Shown piece by piece: positions 18,509-27,868 of a DNA stretch of 64,000 nucleotides. Under the pieces are notes generated by a model. That model was not told where the DNA came from. It was given only the letters and a program-made list of their open reading frames with translations, and did not search any database. This DNA is from Streptomyces rapamycinicus NRRL 5491 (GTDB taxonomy: Bacteria; Actinomycetota; Actinomycetes; Streptomycetales; Streptomycetaceae): NCBI RefSeq assembly GCF_024298965.1, contig NZ_CP085193.1, positions 7,192,001-7,256,000 on the forward strand. Direction: 5' to 3'. Numbering within the stretch: position 1 is the first letter of the stretch; the number at the start of each line of letters is the position of its first letter. Position numbers and translations under genes: made by a program.

Positions 18509-19435
18509 TCAGCCGATGTCCAGGACCGCCTTGCCGTGGAGGCGGCGGTCCAGGAGGGCGGTGACGGCCTGCTCGGCTTGGTCCCAGCTGCCGCGCCAGG
18601 TGATCTGGGGGTCGAGGTCGCCCGTCGCGACGCGCTCCGCGAGCCAGCCGAGGTCCGTGCCGATGTCGGGGCGGTCGAGGAGGTAGAAGGTGACGATGGA
18701 ACGGTTGTGGCGGCCGTCGTTTCCGTAGAGGGCGCCGAACGGGAAGGTCTCGGGCTGGCCCGTCACATGGCCGACGGATACCAGGGTGCCGTGCGCGGCG
18801 AGCTTGTCGTACGCGGTCACCAGCTGCGGTCCGCCGACCATGTCCACCACTCCGTGCACCGGCTCGCCGACCTCCTCCGGCCCCGCGATCACCTCATGCG
18901 CGCCCAGCGCCCGTAGGTCGTCGCCGTGGGCGGTGGGGTCGCCGGTGGTGGCGATGACGTGGGCGCCGCCGAGCCGGGCGAGCTGGACGGCGTAGCGGCC
19001 GACCCCGCCGGTGGCGCCCGTGACCAGGATGCGCCGGCCGAGGGTGTCGCCGATCCGGCGCAGGGCGCGCAGGGCGCTGCCGCCCGCGACCGGGATGGTG
19101 CTGATGGCGCCGGGGTCGGCACCGGCGGGCGGGACGCCGAGCATTCCGGTGTCCACCGCGCGCAGCTCGGCCCAGCCGCCGTCCGTGCCCAGGGTGACGA
19201 CTGGGGTTCCGGCGGCCGGTCCGGAGCCGTCGGCGGCGGCGCGCTCGACCACTCCGGCGGCGTCCCAGCCCAGCACGGTGCCGTCGGGGGCCTCGGTCCG
19301 GTGGGCGACCTCGCCGTAGTTGAGGGAGGTGGCGGTCACCCGGACCAGCGCCTGGTGGGGGGCGGGTTCGGGGTCGGCGGCCGTGCCGAGGCGGAGGCCG
19401 GAGGGGGAGGAGTGGTCAACGAGCAGCGCGCGCAT
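18509..19435 (-). CDS. Zinc-independent quinone oxidoreductase / medium-chain dehydrogenase
   Basis: 308 residues. The N-terminal GroES-like domain includes [17 protein letters not shown] and [11 protein letters not shown]. The nucleotide-binding domain has [29 protein letters not shown], the NADPH-binding pattern of QOR-type enzymes. The cysteine/histidine zinc ligands of alcohol dehydrogenases are absent. It is divergent from a TetR regulator across ~100 bp with three inverted repeats, so it is probably the regulator's target and may reduce a quinone or other electrophile. Part of its 5' end is duplicated at 14301-14382. Confidence 0.88.
   Translation of the reverse strand: MRALLVDHSSPSGLRLGTAADPEPAPHQALVRVTATSLNYGEVAHRTEAPDGTVLGWDAAGVVERAAADGSGPAAGTPVVTLGTDGGWAELRAVDTGMLGVPPAGADPGAISTIPVAGGSALRALRRIGDTLGRRILVTGATGGVGRYAVQLARLGGAHVIATTGDPTAHGDDLRALGAHEVIAGPEEVGEPVHGVVDMVGGPQLVTAYDKLAAHGTLVSVGHVTGQPETFPFGALYGNDGRHNRSIVTFYLLDRPDIGTDLGWLAERVATGDLDPQITWRGSWDQAEQAVTALLDRRLHGKAVLDIG
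19329..19412 (-). repeat. Direct repeat copy 2, within quinone oxidoreductase gene
   Basis: The intact partner of the fragment at 14301-14382, same orientation, about 5 kb away. Confidence 0.8.
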
Positions 19436-19455
19436 GGCGGTTCGCCTTTCCGGTG

Positions 19456-19519
19456 AATGATGGCGACATCATTTATGCCACTGAGTGGCAAACGCGTGCA
19501 AGTGGCGTCATCGATGACG
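19456..19519. promoter_or_regulatory. Three inverted repeats, probable TetR operators
   Basis: Between the divergent quinone oxidoreductase and TetR genes lie AATGATG-GCGA-CATCATT (19456-19473), TGCCACT-G-AGTGGCA (19476-19490) and CGTCATCGATGACG (19506-19519). All are perfect. Their position between the two starts fits autoregulation plus control of the oxidoreductase; which one is bound cannot be told from sequence. Confidence 0.7.
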
Positions 19520-19534
19520 GCTACACTTTTCGCC

Positions 19535-20221
19535 GTGACTGCCGCTCCCAACTCCTCACTGCGCGAACGCAAGAAGCGGCGCACCCGTCAGACGCTGATA
19601 GACACCGCTCTGGAGCTGTTCACCCGGCGCGGCTTCGGCGGGGTGACGCTGGACGAGCTGTGCGAGGAGGTGGAGGTCTCCAAGCGCACCTTCTTCCGCA
19701 CGTTCACCAGCAAGGAAGACGTCGCGATGGCCCCCGACCAGGACCTGTGGCGGGCCTTCCTGGAGGAGCTGGAGACCGCGGACCCGGCCGCCGGGCTGCC
19801 GGTGGTGGAGCTGGGGCGGGACGCGCTGCTGGCCGCGCTGGCGCGGATGGACGACGAGGGCTGGGCCCGCCGGATGCTGCTCAGCCGGCGGCTGGCCGAG
19901 CGGACGCCTTCGATGGGCGCGCACGGTTTGCAGTTCTGCGAGGCCACCACGCAGGAGGCGCTGGGGATCCTGCACCGCCGGTTCGGCCTCGGCGCGCCGG
20001 GCGACCTCCGGCCGCGGCTGGCGGTGGACATGCTGGTCGCCGCGTTCCACGGGGCGCTGGCGAGCTGGGTGGCACAGGCCGAAGAGGCCCACGGGGCGGG
20101 CCGGGCCGAACCGCCCGCCGCCGGGGAACTGGCCGACCGCCTTCGCGAGGCCGTCGCCGCCCTTCCCGCGAGCCTCGCCCTGACGGCAGCGTCCGGTGGG
20201 GACGGCGGGGACGGCGGTTGA
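19535..20221 (+). CDS. TetR/AcrR family transcriptional regulator
   Basis: 228 residues from the GTG at 19535 (VTAAPNSSLRERKKRRTRQ). Upstream in-frame ATGs at 19457 and 19514 would place the start inside the operator repeats and are less likely. The HTH is TRQTLIDTALELFTRRGFGGVTLDELCEEVEVSKRTFFRTF. The C-terminal ligand domain ends in a low-complexity GDGGDGG tail. Likely a local repressor of the divergent oxidoreductase. Confidence 0.88.
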   Translation: MTAAPNSSLRERKKRRTRQTLIDTALELFTRRGFGGVTLDELCEEVEVSKRTFFRTFTSKEDVAMAPDQDLWRAFLEELETADPAAGLPVVELGRDALLAALARMDDEGWARRMLLSRRLAERTPSMGAHGLQFCEATTQEALGILHRRFGLGAPGDLRPRLAVDMLVAAFHGALASWVAQAEEAHGAGRAEPPAAGELADRLREAVAALPASLALTAASGGDGGDGG

Positions 20222-20249
20222 CGTCCGGGCTCTGGGCCGAGAGCGATGG

Positions 20250-20651
20250 TCAGCTGAAGGCGATCACCAGGCCGAAGCCGAGGAAGATCGTGCCGATCAG
20301 GGTCAGGACCACCGCCGGGCCGAGTATGTGGCGTCGCATCCATACCCGGGCCTTCTGCGACTCGCCCGGGAGGTACAACACGTCCACCCTCCGGCCGGTC
20401 GCCAGCCCCAAGCCGACGCCCTGGACCGCGGTCGTGAACTCCACCATGTAGCCCTGGTGGTCGTGGAACCGGATGACCGGGGTCTGGGTCGTGCCTCGGT
20501 CCCGGCGGTTCACGATGTTGGCGACCACCACCCCCTCCGTACGGACCCCGTCGCGGCGCAGCCGTCGCACCAGCTGGGTGTCGCGCCAGGCGAAGACGTA
20601 GAGCAACAGGCCGACCGCGACGCACAGCAGATCGGCTCCGGGCATGGCCAT
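20250..20651 (-). CDS. DUF3592-type membrane protein
   Basis: 133 residues with a membrane helix at each end (LLCVAVGLLLYVFAW and VVLTLIGTIFLGFGLVIAF). Between them is a beta-rich soluble domain with TPVIRFHDHQGYMVEF, VDVLYLPGESQKARVW. This is the DUF3592 pattern; function unknown. ATG 20645 is an alternative start. Convergent with the TetR gene. Confidence 0.75.
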   Translation of the reverse strand: MAMPGADLLCVAVGLLLYVFAWRDTQLVRRLRRDGVRTEGVVVANIVNRRDRGTTQTPVIRFHDHQGYMVEFTTAVQGVGLGLATGRRVDVLYLPGESQKARVWMRRHILGPAVVLTLIGTIFLGFGLVIAFS

Positions 20652-20782
20652 CGGTGGGCCGCCTCTCGTCGTGTCCGAGTGTCCGAATCTCTGTCCGCCA
20701 TAGGAGACGCGATGATCCGGAGCTTCGGTTGCCGCCCGCGCGCTCTGTCGCGAAATGGTGGCGTGCGGGATCCTCCCGTGAC

Positions 20783-22369
20783 ATGAGCAGACCCCTGAAC
20801 CGTCGTGTGAGCGGCTGGATCTGGCCCCTCGTCATCCCTCTCGTCATCGGACTCGCCTTCACCCTTACCTGGAGCTCACCGGCAGGTGCGGACGCCTCCC
20901 GCGCCGGGATCGGCGACGCCATCGACACCATCCTCGCCGACCCCCTGCTGAAGGGCGGCGCGGCCGGGGTCGTGGTCGCCGACGCCGACTCCGGTGCCAT
21001 GCTCTACCGGCACCGGCCCGACGACCGGCTGATGCCCGCCTCCAACACCAAGCTGTTCACCTCGGCCGCCGCCATGGGGGTGCTCGGCCCCGGCCACCGC
21101 TTCCGCACCGATGTGCTGACCGACGGCGCCCGCCGCGGGCACACCCTCCGGGGCGATCTCTACCTCCGCGGCACCGGCGACCCCACGATGCTCGCCGGGG
21201 ACTACGACCGCCTGGCGAAGGGCGTCGCCGACGCGGGGATCACCAAGGTCAGCGGGCGGCTGATCGCCGATGACACCCGGTTCGACGCCCAGCGGGCGGG
21301 CCGCTCCTGGGCCGCCGACGACGAGTCCTCGTACTACGCGGCGCAGATCTCCGCGCTGACCCTCGCCCCCGACACCGACTACGACGCGGGCAGCGTCATC
21401 GTGGAGGTGACCCCGGGCGCGGCGACCGGCGACCGGCCGAAGGTCACCGTCACGCCGCCGAACGCGTACGTACGGATCGACAACCGCGCGACCACCGGAA
21501 GCGGCAGCCTCACCATCGAGCGGCAGCACGGCTCCAACACCATCACCGTCAACGGGGCCCTTCCGGCCGGGGCGGCGACCGCCAAGGAGTGGGTCAGCGT
21601 GTGGGAGCCCACCGGCTACGCCACCTCGGTCTTCGCCGACGCCCTCGAACGGCACGGCGTCCGCGTCGCCGGGCCCACCCGGCTGGGCAGGGCCGCCCCG
21701 GCGGGCGCCCGCACCCTCGCCGCGCACCGCTCCATGCCGCTGAAGGATCTGCTCATCCCCTTCATGAAGCTGTCCAACAACATCCACGCCGAGGCGCTCA
21801 CCAAGGCCATCGGCTACGAGACGGCCGGGCGCGGCACCTGGGACGCGGGGCTCGCCGCCATCGCCGACTGGCTGAAGAAGCGGGGCGTGGACAGCGGCAC
21901 GGTGCGCCAGGTGGACGGCTCGGGGCTGTCCCGGATGGACAACATCGCGGCCGGGCGCCTCACCGAACTGCTGCTGTCGGTGCGCGACGAGCCCTGGTAC
22001 GCCGACTGGTACGCCTCGCTGCCGGTGGCCTGCGCCCCGGACCGGTTCGTGGGCGGCACCCTGCGTACGCGGATGTGCTCCACCCCGGCGGCCGGGAACG
22101 CGCGCGGCAAGACCGGCTCCCTGACCGGCGCATCGGCGCTCTCCGGCTATGTCACCGACGCGGACGGCAGGGAGCTGGTCTACAGCGTCGTCCTCAACAA
22201 CTACCTCGCCGCGTCCGTGAAGAACCTGGAGGACGCGATCGTGGTGACGCTCGCGAAGTCCGGCGAGGGCCATGCGGAGGCGGTGCGGCCCCGTGCCGTA
22301 CGGGGTGCCACGGACGCCTCGGCCGACGCCGGACGCGAGTGCTCCTGGGCCAAGCCCCGGCGCTGCTGA
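20783..22369 (+). CDS. dacB: D-alanyl-D-alanine carboxypeptidase/endopeptidase, PBP4 (S13) family
   Basis: 528 residues from the ATG at 20783; the longer frame upstream lacks coding character. An N-terminal signal sequence (WPLVIPLVIGLAFTLTWSSPAGA) exports it. The three penicillin-binding motifs are SNTK (87-90), SNN (in FMKLSNNIHAE) and KTG (in ARGKTGSLTG). A ~200-residue insert between SxxK and SxN is the PBP4 hallmark. It trims or cleaves peptidoglycan cross-links. It ends 9 bp before the convergent GH31 gene. Confidence 0.93.
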   Translation: MSRPLNRRVSGWIWPLVIPLVIGLAFTLTWSSPAGADASRAGIGDAIDTILADPLLKGGAAGVVVADADSGAMLYRHRPDDRLMPASNTKLFTSAAAMGVLGPGHRFRTDVLTDGARRGHTLRGDLYLRGTGDPTMLAGDYDRLAKGVADAGITKVSGRLIADDTRFDAQRAGRSWAADDESSYYAAQISALTLAPDTDYDAGSVIVEVTPGAATGDRPKVTVTPPNAYVRIDNRATTGSGSLTIERQHGSNTITVNGALPAGAATAKEWVSVWEPTGYATSVFADALERHGVRVAGPTRLGRAAPAGARTLAAHRSMPLKDLLIPFMKLSNNIHAEALTKAIGYETAGRGTWDAGLAAIADWLKKRGVDSGTVRQVDGSGLSRMDNIAAGRLTELLLSVRDEPWYADWYASLPVACAPDRFVGGTLRTRMCSTPAAGNARGKTGSLTGASALSGYVTDADGRELVYSVVLNNYLAASVKNLEDAIVVTLAKSGEGHAEAVRPRAVRGATDASADAGRECSWAKPRRC

Positions 22370-22378
22370 TCGGCAGAG

Positions 22379-24643
22379 TCAGAGCGGCACCGTCAGCACC
22401 GCCGTCCCCGCCGCCGCCTCCGCGGACGGGCCGCCGGCCACCTCAAGCCGCCATGGCGCCGGGGTGCCGGTGGCCTCCGCGCGCAGTACCGCCCCGTCCC
22501 GGACGACGGTGAAGGTGGCGGCCGTCGTGCCGTCCGGGCGCGGCACCCGCACCGTGACCGGGTCCGCCGCCGGTTCGTACACCCGCAGCGTGATCCCGTC
22601 CGCCCAGTCGGCGTCGGGGCGGTCGTCGGCCGCCCCGAACGGGATCACCGCGCCGGGGCGGGCCAGCAGCGGGACGCTGCGGAAGCCGTGGGTCTCGCGC
22701 ACCCAGCGCGGGCCGCGCACCGTCCGCCCGCTGGGCACATGCGTCCAGACGCCCTCCGGTACGTAGTACGTCACCTCGCCCTCGTCGTCGAAGACCGGGG
22801 CGACCAGCAGATCCCCGCCGAGCATGTACTGCCGCTCGAGACCCGCGCACCCGGGGTCGTCCGGGAACTCCAGGACCATGGCCCGCATCACCGGGACGCC
22901 CTCGGTGTGCGCCTGCCGCGCCGCCTCGTACAGATACGGCATCAGCCGCAGCTTCAGCCGGGTGAAGTGGCGCAGCACCTCGACCGACTCCTCGTCGAAG
23001 AGCCACGGCACCCGGTAGGAGGACGAGCCGTGCAGCCTGCTGTGCGAGGACAGCAGCCCGAAGGCGATCCACCGCTTGAACAGGGCCGGGTCCGGGGTGC
23101 CCTCGAAGCCGCCGATGTCATGGCTCCAGAAGCCGAAGCCGGAGAGACCCAGCGAGAGCCCGCCGCGCAGCGATTCGGCCATCGCCTCGTAGGTGGACTC
23201 GCAGTCGCCGCCCCAGTGCACCGGGAACCGCTGGCCACCGGCCGTGGCCGAGCGCGCGAAGACCACCGCCTCGCCCTCGCCGCGCCGCTCGCTCAGCGCC
23301 TCGTGGACGGTGCGGTTGTAGAGGTGGGTGTAGTAGTTGTGCATCCGCTCGGGGTCGGAGCCGTCCGCGTAGACCACGTCCAGCGGCACCCGCTCGCCGA
23401 AGTCGGTCTTGAAGCAGTCCACGCCCATGTCCAGCAGCGCGGTCAGCTTGGCCGCGTACCAGGCGCGGGCGTCGGGGCTGGTGAAGTCCACCAGCGCCAT
23501 GCCCGGCTGCCACAGGTCCCACTGCCACACCGAGCCGTCCGGCCGCTTCAGCAGATGCCCGGCCGCCTTGCCCTCGGCGAACAGCGGGGAGCGCTGGCCG
23601 ATGTACGGATTGATCCAGACGGAGATCTTCAGCCCCCGTTCGCGCAGCCGCCGCAGCATGCCCTCCGGATCGGGGAAGACCCGCGGGTCCCAGGTGAAGT
23701 CGCACCACTGGTACTCGCGCATCCAGAAGCAGTCGAAGTGGAAGACGGACAGCGGCAGCGCTCGCTCCGCCATGCCGTCGACGAAGCCGCTGACCGTCTC
23801 CTCGTCGTAGGAGGTGGTGAAGGAGGTGGACAGCCACAGCCCGAAGGACCACGCGGGCGGCAGCGCGGGGCGGCCGGTGAGCGCGGTGTAGCGGCGCAGG
23901 ATCTCCTTCGGGGTGGGCCCGTGGATGACGTAGTACGTGAGCTCCTGGTCCTCGGCGCTGAACTGGATCCGGGACACCGCCTCCGAGCCGACCTCGAAGG
24001 AGACCCGGCCCGGGTGGTCCACGAAGACGCCGTAGCCCGCGTCGGTGAGGAGGAACGGGACGTTCTTGTACGCCTGCTCGGTGGCGGTGCCGCCGTCGGC
24101 GTTCCAGACGTCCACGGCCTGGCCGTTCCTCACCAGCGGGCCGAAGCGCTCGCCGAGGCCGTAGACGGCGGTGCCGACCCGCAGCGCGAGCCGTTCGCGC
24201 AGGTGGTGGTGGCCGTCGGCGGTCTCCATGATGCCCATGTCCTTGACGCCGCTGCTGGTGAGCGTGTGCCCGGCGGCCTCGAAGTCCATCCGCCAGGACC
24301 CGGTGCGGGCGAAGCGCACCGAGAGCGCGCCCGAGGTGAGCCGGGCCTCCCCGTCGTCGCGGCTCACCTCGGCGTCGTGCGTCTCGCGGGCGATGTCGAA
24401 CGACGGGCCGCGCGCCACCCCGCCCGCGAAGTGGGTGATCCGGACGGCGATCACATCGGGCATGGGGGCGGTGCAGGTCAGGGTGAGGGCGGGGCCCTTG
24501 AGCAGATCGCCTCGGTGGCCTACGGGATGGGTGGGGGCGTGGACGGTGAGGGTGCCGGGGGCGGTCTCCACGTCGAGCACCCCCTGGGGGTACGCGGCGT
24601 GGACGCCCTCGCGCAGTCTCCAGTAGCCGTCGCTGAACTTCAT
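22379..24643 (-). CDS. yicI: Alpha-xylosidase, glycoside hydrolase family 31
   Basis: 754 residues from the ATG at 24643, preceded by GAGGAGG. The sequence follows E. coli YicI closely: nucleophile in FKTDFGERVPLDVVY, acid/base in PVHWGGDCEST, and SLRGGLSLGLSGFGFWSHDIGGFEG. It has no signal peptide and acts in the cytoplasm on alpha-xylosyl oligosaccharides such as isoprimeverose. It lies 13 bp after the permease gene and is the last gene of the ABC operon, so the transporter probably imports its substrate. Confidence 0.93.
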   Translation of the reverse strand: MKFSDGYWRLREGVHAAYPQGVLDVETAPGTLTVHAPTHPVGHRGDLLKGPALTLTCTAPMPDVIAVRITHFAGGVARGPSFDIARETHDAEVSRDDGEARLTSGALSVRFARTGSWRMDFEAAGHTLTSSGVKDMGIMETADGHHHLRERLALRVGTAVYGLGERFGPLVRNGQAVDVWNADGGTATEQAYKNVPFLLTDAGYGVFVDHPGRVSFEVGSEAVSRIQFSAEDQELTYYVIHGPTPKEILRRYTALTGRPALPPAWSFGLWLSTSFTTSYDEETVSGFVDGMAERALPLSVFHFDCFWMREYQWCDFTWDPRVFPDPEGMLRRLRERGLKISVWINPYIGQRSPLFAEGKAAGHLLKRPDGSVWQWDLWQPGMALVDFTSPDARAWYAAKLTALLDMGVDCFKTDFGERVPLDVVYADGSDPERMHNYYTHLYNRTVHEALSERRGEGEAVVFARSATAGGQRFPVHWGGDCESTYEAMAESLRGGLSLGLSGFGFWSHDIGGFEGTPDPALFKRWIAFGLLSSHSRLHGSSSYRVPWLFDEESVEVLRHFTRLKLRLMPYLYEAARQAHTEGVPVMRAMVLEFPDDPGCAGLERQYMLGGDLLVAPVFDDEGEVTYYVPEGVWTHVPSGRTVRGPRWVRETHGFRSVPLLARPGAVIPFGAADDRPDADWADGITLRVYEPAADPVTVRVPRPDGTTAATFTVVRDGAVLRAEATGTPAPWRLEVAGGPSAEAAAGTAVLTVPL

Positions 24644-24656
24644 GCGGCCCTCCTCG

Positions 24657-25496
24657 TCATTTGACCGCGCCCATGGCGATGCCACGGGTCAGGGTCCGCT
24701 GGAAGATCAGGAAGAAGCAGAACGCGGGGAGCACCCCCAGCAGGGCGGCCGCGTTGGTCATGGTGGCGTCCATCAGCCGCTGGCCCTGGAGGACGCCGAG
24801 CGCAACCGAGACCGTCTGGTTGTCGTTGGAGATCAGCATCACCAGGGGCAGCAGGAACTCGTTCCAGGTCCAGATGAAGAAGAAGACCAGCAGGACTCCG
24901 ATGGTGGGGCGGCTGACCGGCACCACGACCCGCCACAGCACCTGCCATTTGGTGGCGCCGTCGATCCGGGCCGCCTCGATGACCTCCTTGGGGAAGGCGC
25001 CGAGCACGGAGGAGAGCAGATAGGTGCCGAAGGCCGACTGGATCACGGTGAAGACGATGATCACGCTCAGCCGGGTGTCGTACAGGCCCACCTGCTTGGA
25101 CAGGTAGTAGACGGGGTAGACCAGGGCCTCCTGCGGCAACATGTTGGCCAGCACGAAGAAGGCCAGCACCCAGGGGCGGCCCCTGACCCGCCCGATGCCG
25201 ATCGCATACGCGTTGAGCACCGAAAGCAGCGCGGCGAGCACCGCCACCGAGCCGGAGATCAGCGCGGAGTTGAACAGCTTCCGGCCGAAGTCGACCCGCT
25301 GCCAGAAGTCCCTCAGGCCGTCGAGGTGGATCCCCTCGGGCAGGCTCAGCGGGCCGTTCGCGGAGTAGTCGGCGGGCGATTTCACGGCGTTGAGGGCCAC
25401 CACGAGGAACGGCAGCACCATGAGCGCGGCGGCCACGGTCAGCGCGGCCAGCACCGGAAAGCGGGCCGGGGCCTGGTGTCGTTTGAGGGCGTTCAC
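24657..25496 (-). CDS. Sugar ABC transporter permease, MalG type
   Basis: 279 residues starting at a GTG that overlaps the stop of the upstream permease (GTGA, 25493-25496). Six membrane helices are visible, and the coupling motif is EAARIDGATKWQVLWRVVVPVSRP. The ATPase is not in the operon; Streptomyces sugar importers commonly share MsiK. Confidence 0.93.
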   Translation of the reverse strand: MNALKRHQAPARFPVLAALTVAAALMVLPFLVVALNAVKSPADYSANGPLSLPEGIHLDGLRDFWQRVDFGRKLFNSALISGSVAVLAALLSVLNAYAIGIGRVRGRPWVLAFFVLANMLPQEALVYPVYYLSKQVGLYDTRLSVIIVFTVIQSAFGTYLLSSVLGAFPKEVIEAARIDGATKWQVLWRVVVPVSRPTIGVLLVFFFIWTWNEFLLPLVMLISNDNQTVSVALGVLQGQRLMDATMTNAAALLGVLPAFCFFLIFQRTLTRGIAMGAVK

Positions 25497-26407
25497 TGGT
25501 CCTCCGCCCGGGTTTGCAGGCGCAATGCCGCCAGGGCCAGCGCCAGGATGATCACGGTGAGGGCGGTGGAGACCGCGGAGCCGTAGCCCACCTGCGTCTT
25601 CTCGAAGAAGGACTGGAAGGAGAAGTACGAGGGGACATTGGTGGCCCCGCCCGGCCCGCCCTTGGTGAGCACGTACACCGCGCCGAAGACCTTGAGCGCC
25701 GCGATGGTGCACCACAGCAGCACGACATAGATCTCCGGGCGGATCTGCGGCAGCGTCACGTGCCAGAACCGCCGCCACCACGAGGCCCCGTCCAGCTCCG
25801 CCGCCTCGTGCAGGGACGGATCGGCGCGCTGCAGCCCCGCCATGAAGACCACCAGCGGAAAGCCGAGCTGGACCCACACCATCACGGCCATCACGCTGTA
25901 GAGCGCGAAGTCCGGGTCGCCCAGCCAGTCCTGGCGCAGCGAGCCGAGGCCGACGGCGCCCAGCGCCTCGTTGAGCGCGCCGTTCTCCGGGGCCAGGATC
26001 CAGCTCCAGACGATTCCGGCCACCGCGATCGGCAGCACCTGCGGCAGATAGAAGCAGGCGCGCAGCACGCTCGCGGTGCGGGTGCCGATGTGTTTGGCGA
26101 TGTAGTCGAAGAGCGCGGCGGCCAGCACCAGGCCGAGGGCGGTGGGGAGCACCGCCATCGCCACCACCATGGCCAGGCTGTGCCGGAAGGACTCCCAGAA
26201 GGCGGAGTCGTCCAGCAGCTCGCGGTAGTTGGCGAGCCCGGCCCACTTGGGGCTGCCCACGCCCTGCCAGTGGGTGAGGCTGATCCCGGTGTTCATCAGG
26301 AACGGGACGACGATGACGGCGAGGAAGGCCAGCGCGCCGGGGAGCAGGAACAGGGCGTACGGATATTCGCGGCGCCCGCGGCGGACGCCGTGGCCGTGGG
26401 AGCTCAT
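25493..26407 (-). CDS. Sugar ABC transporter permease, MalF type
   Basis: 304 residues, six membrane helices, coupling motif EAAELDGASWWRRFWHVTLPQIRP. It begins 7 bp after the solute-binding protein gene and overlaps the second permease by 4 bp. Together they form the membrane pore of the operon. Confidence 0.93.
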   Translation of the reverse strand: MSSHGHGVRRGRREYPYALFLLPGALAFLAVIVVPFLMNTGISLTHWQGVGSPKWAGLANYRELLDDSAFWESFRHSLAMVVAMAVLPTALGLVLAAALFDYIAKHIGTRTASVLRACFYLPQVLPIAVAGIVWSWILAPENGALNEALGAVGLGSLRQDWLGDPDFALYSVMAVMVWVQLGFPLVVFMAGLQRADPSLHEAAELDGASWWRRFWHVTLPQIRPEIYVVLLWCTIAALKVFGAVYVLTKGGPGGATNVPSYFSFQSFFEKTQVGYGSAVSTALTVIILALALAALRLQTRAEDQ

Positions 26408-26414
26408 CGGGAGC

Positions 26415-27719
26415 TCATCCCTTCGGCGCGCCCGCGTCGTACGCCTTCTTCAGCGCGTCCAGATAAGCGTCGGGCCCGGCGCTGCCGGTGATCAGCTTCT
26501 GGGTTTCGGAGACGAGGACGTCGTAGAAGCCGGGGACCGGCCAGTCGGGGTAGAAGGCCAGGCCGTCGCCGTCGGCGTAGGTGGTGAAGTCCTTGATCAG
26601 GGCCTTGGACTTGGGGTCGGTGATCGCCGAGGGGTCGGCGGCCACGGGCACCCCGCCGTTGTCGCCGAGGGTGTTCTGGATGCCCTTCTTCATCGTGATG
26701 TCGATGAAGTCGTAGGCGAGTTCCTTGTTCTTGGCGCCCTTGGGGACGACCCAGAGATTGCCGCCGGAGCCGAGGGTGAGCTTGGAGCCGGGGAAGGGGA
26801 AGGTGCCCCACTCGTCCTTCATCTCGGACTTGAAGCGGCCGAACCACCAGCTGCCGGAGAAGAACATCGGATACTTTCCCGCGATGAAGGCCGCGCCCGC
26901 GTCCTCGGCCTTGGCGCCGCTCGAACTCTTGGCGATATAGCCCTTCTTCACCCAGTCGGCGAAGGTGGTGGCGCCATAGGTCCAGGCGGCGTCGTGGAAG
27001 TCCGGCTTGCCCTGGTACTGCTCGTAGGCGTCCACCCAGGAGCGGTCGGCCTTGGAGAGGGCGAGCTGGTAGACGTACTGGTGGGCGGGGTATTCGGCGC
27101 CCGCGCTGGCCAGTGGGGTGACGCCCTTGTCCTTGAACGCTTTCAGGGCGGCGGTGAATTCGGCGAAGGTGGCCGGGACCTTGACGTGGTGCTTGGTGAA
27201 GAGGGTCTTGTTGTAGAAGACCATGGTGTATTCGGCGTAGTTGGGGATCCCGTACCAGTTGCCGGAGCCCATCAGGCCCTGGGCGTCGTAGCGGCTGGTG
27301 GTGCGCACGCCGGGGCTGAGCGGCTTGTCCCAGCCGCGCTTGGTGACCTCGGGGGTGAGGTCGGTGAGCAGGCCCTGTTTGGAGAGCAGCCCGGTGGTGG
27401 CGTTGCCCTTGTTGTACTCCATCAGATCGGGCGCGTCACCGGAGTTGAGGACCATCGAGGCGGTCTTCTGGATCTGTTCGAAGCCCTTCTCCTCGACCTT
27501 CACCGTGACGCCCGGATGGCTCTTCTTGAACTCCTCGATGGCCTGCTTCCAGGCGATGCCCATGGCGCTGTTGGGCGCCTCGTAGTGCCAGAGTTTGAGC
27601 GATTTGCCGTCCCCGGCCTCGTCCCCGCTGTCCCCGCAACCCGCTATGACCAGGGATGTCGCGAGCGCGGCCGCGATGAGGGCCACCGTTCGTTTCGTCC
27701 GTTTCCGTGCCGCCAACAT
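26415..27719 (-). CDS. Sugar ABC transporter solute-binding lipoprotein
   Basis: 434 residues from the ATG at 27719 (RBS GGAGG). The signal peptide ends in a lipobox VIAGC with Cys28 as lipid site. The mature part is an extracellular family-1 binding protein: LKLWHYEAPNSAMG, GDAPDLMEYNKGN, GIPNYAEYTMVFYNKTLF. It captures the sugar for the two permeases. The gene is first in a five-gene-type cluster (binding protein, two permeases, GH31) with its own promoter and operator. Confidence 0.92.
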   Translation of the reverse strand: MLAARKRTKRTVALIAAALATSLVIAGCGDSGDEAGDGKSLKLWHYEAPNSAMGIAWKQAIEEFKKSHPGVTVKVEEKGFEQIQKTASMVLNSGDAPDLMEYNKGNATTGLLSKQGLLTDLTPEVTKRGWDKPLSPGVRTTSRYDAQGLMGSGNWYGIPNYAEYTMVFYNKTLFTKHHVKVPATFAEFTAALKAFKDKGVTPLASAGAEYPAHQYVYQLALSKADRSWVDAYEQYQGKPDFHDAAWTYGATTFADWVKKGYIAKSSSGAKAEDAGAAFIAGKYPMFFSGSWWFGRFKSEMKDEWGTFPFPGSKLTLGSGGNLWVVPKGAKNKELAYDFIDITMKKGIQNTLGDNGGVPVAADPSAITDPKSKALIKDFTTYADGDGLAFYPDWPVPGFYDVLVSETQKLITGSAGPDAYLDALKKAYDAGAPKG

Positions 27720-27767
27720 CCGCTGCCTCCGGGTTGGTTGGAAGGAAGGGCGCATGTGCAACGTTCG

Positions 27768-27781
27768 TCGAAGCGCTTCGA
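27768..27781 (-). promoter_or_regulatory. LacI-type operator, 14-bp palindrome
   Basis: TCGAAGCGCTTCGA is perfectly palindromic with the central CG..CGCTTCG typical of LacI-family sites. It lies just downstream of the -10 box, where a bound repressor would block transcription. No LacI gene is in the window. Confidence 0.75.
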
Positions 27782-27789
27782 TGGGGAGA

Positions 27790-27819
27790 GGTATACGAGG
27801 GGTGATAGAGATATGTCAA
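27790..27819 (-). promoter_or_regulatory. Promoter of the ABC/alpha-xylosidase operon
   Basis: On the minus strand -35 TTGACA (27819-27814), an 18-bp spacer and -10 TATACC (27795-27790). It is one of the best housekeeping-type matches in the window. Confidence 0.75.
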
Positions 27820-27868
27820 TGCCGTTGACAAAACGGGCTTACCCGGAAGCGCGGAAGCGGCGGGGGCC

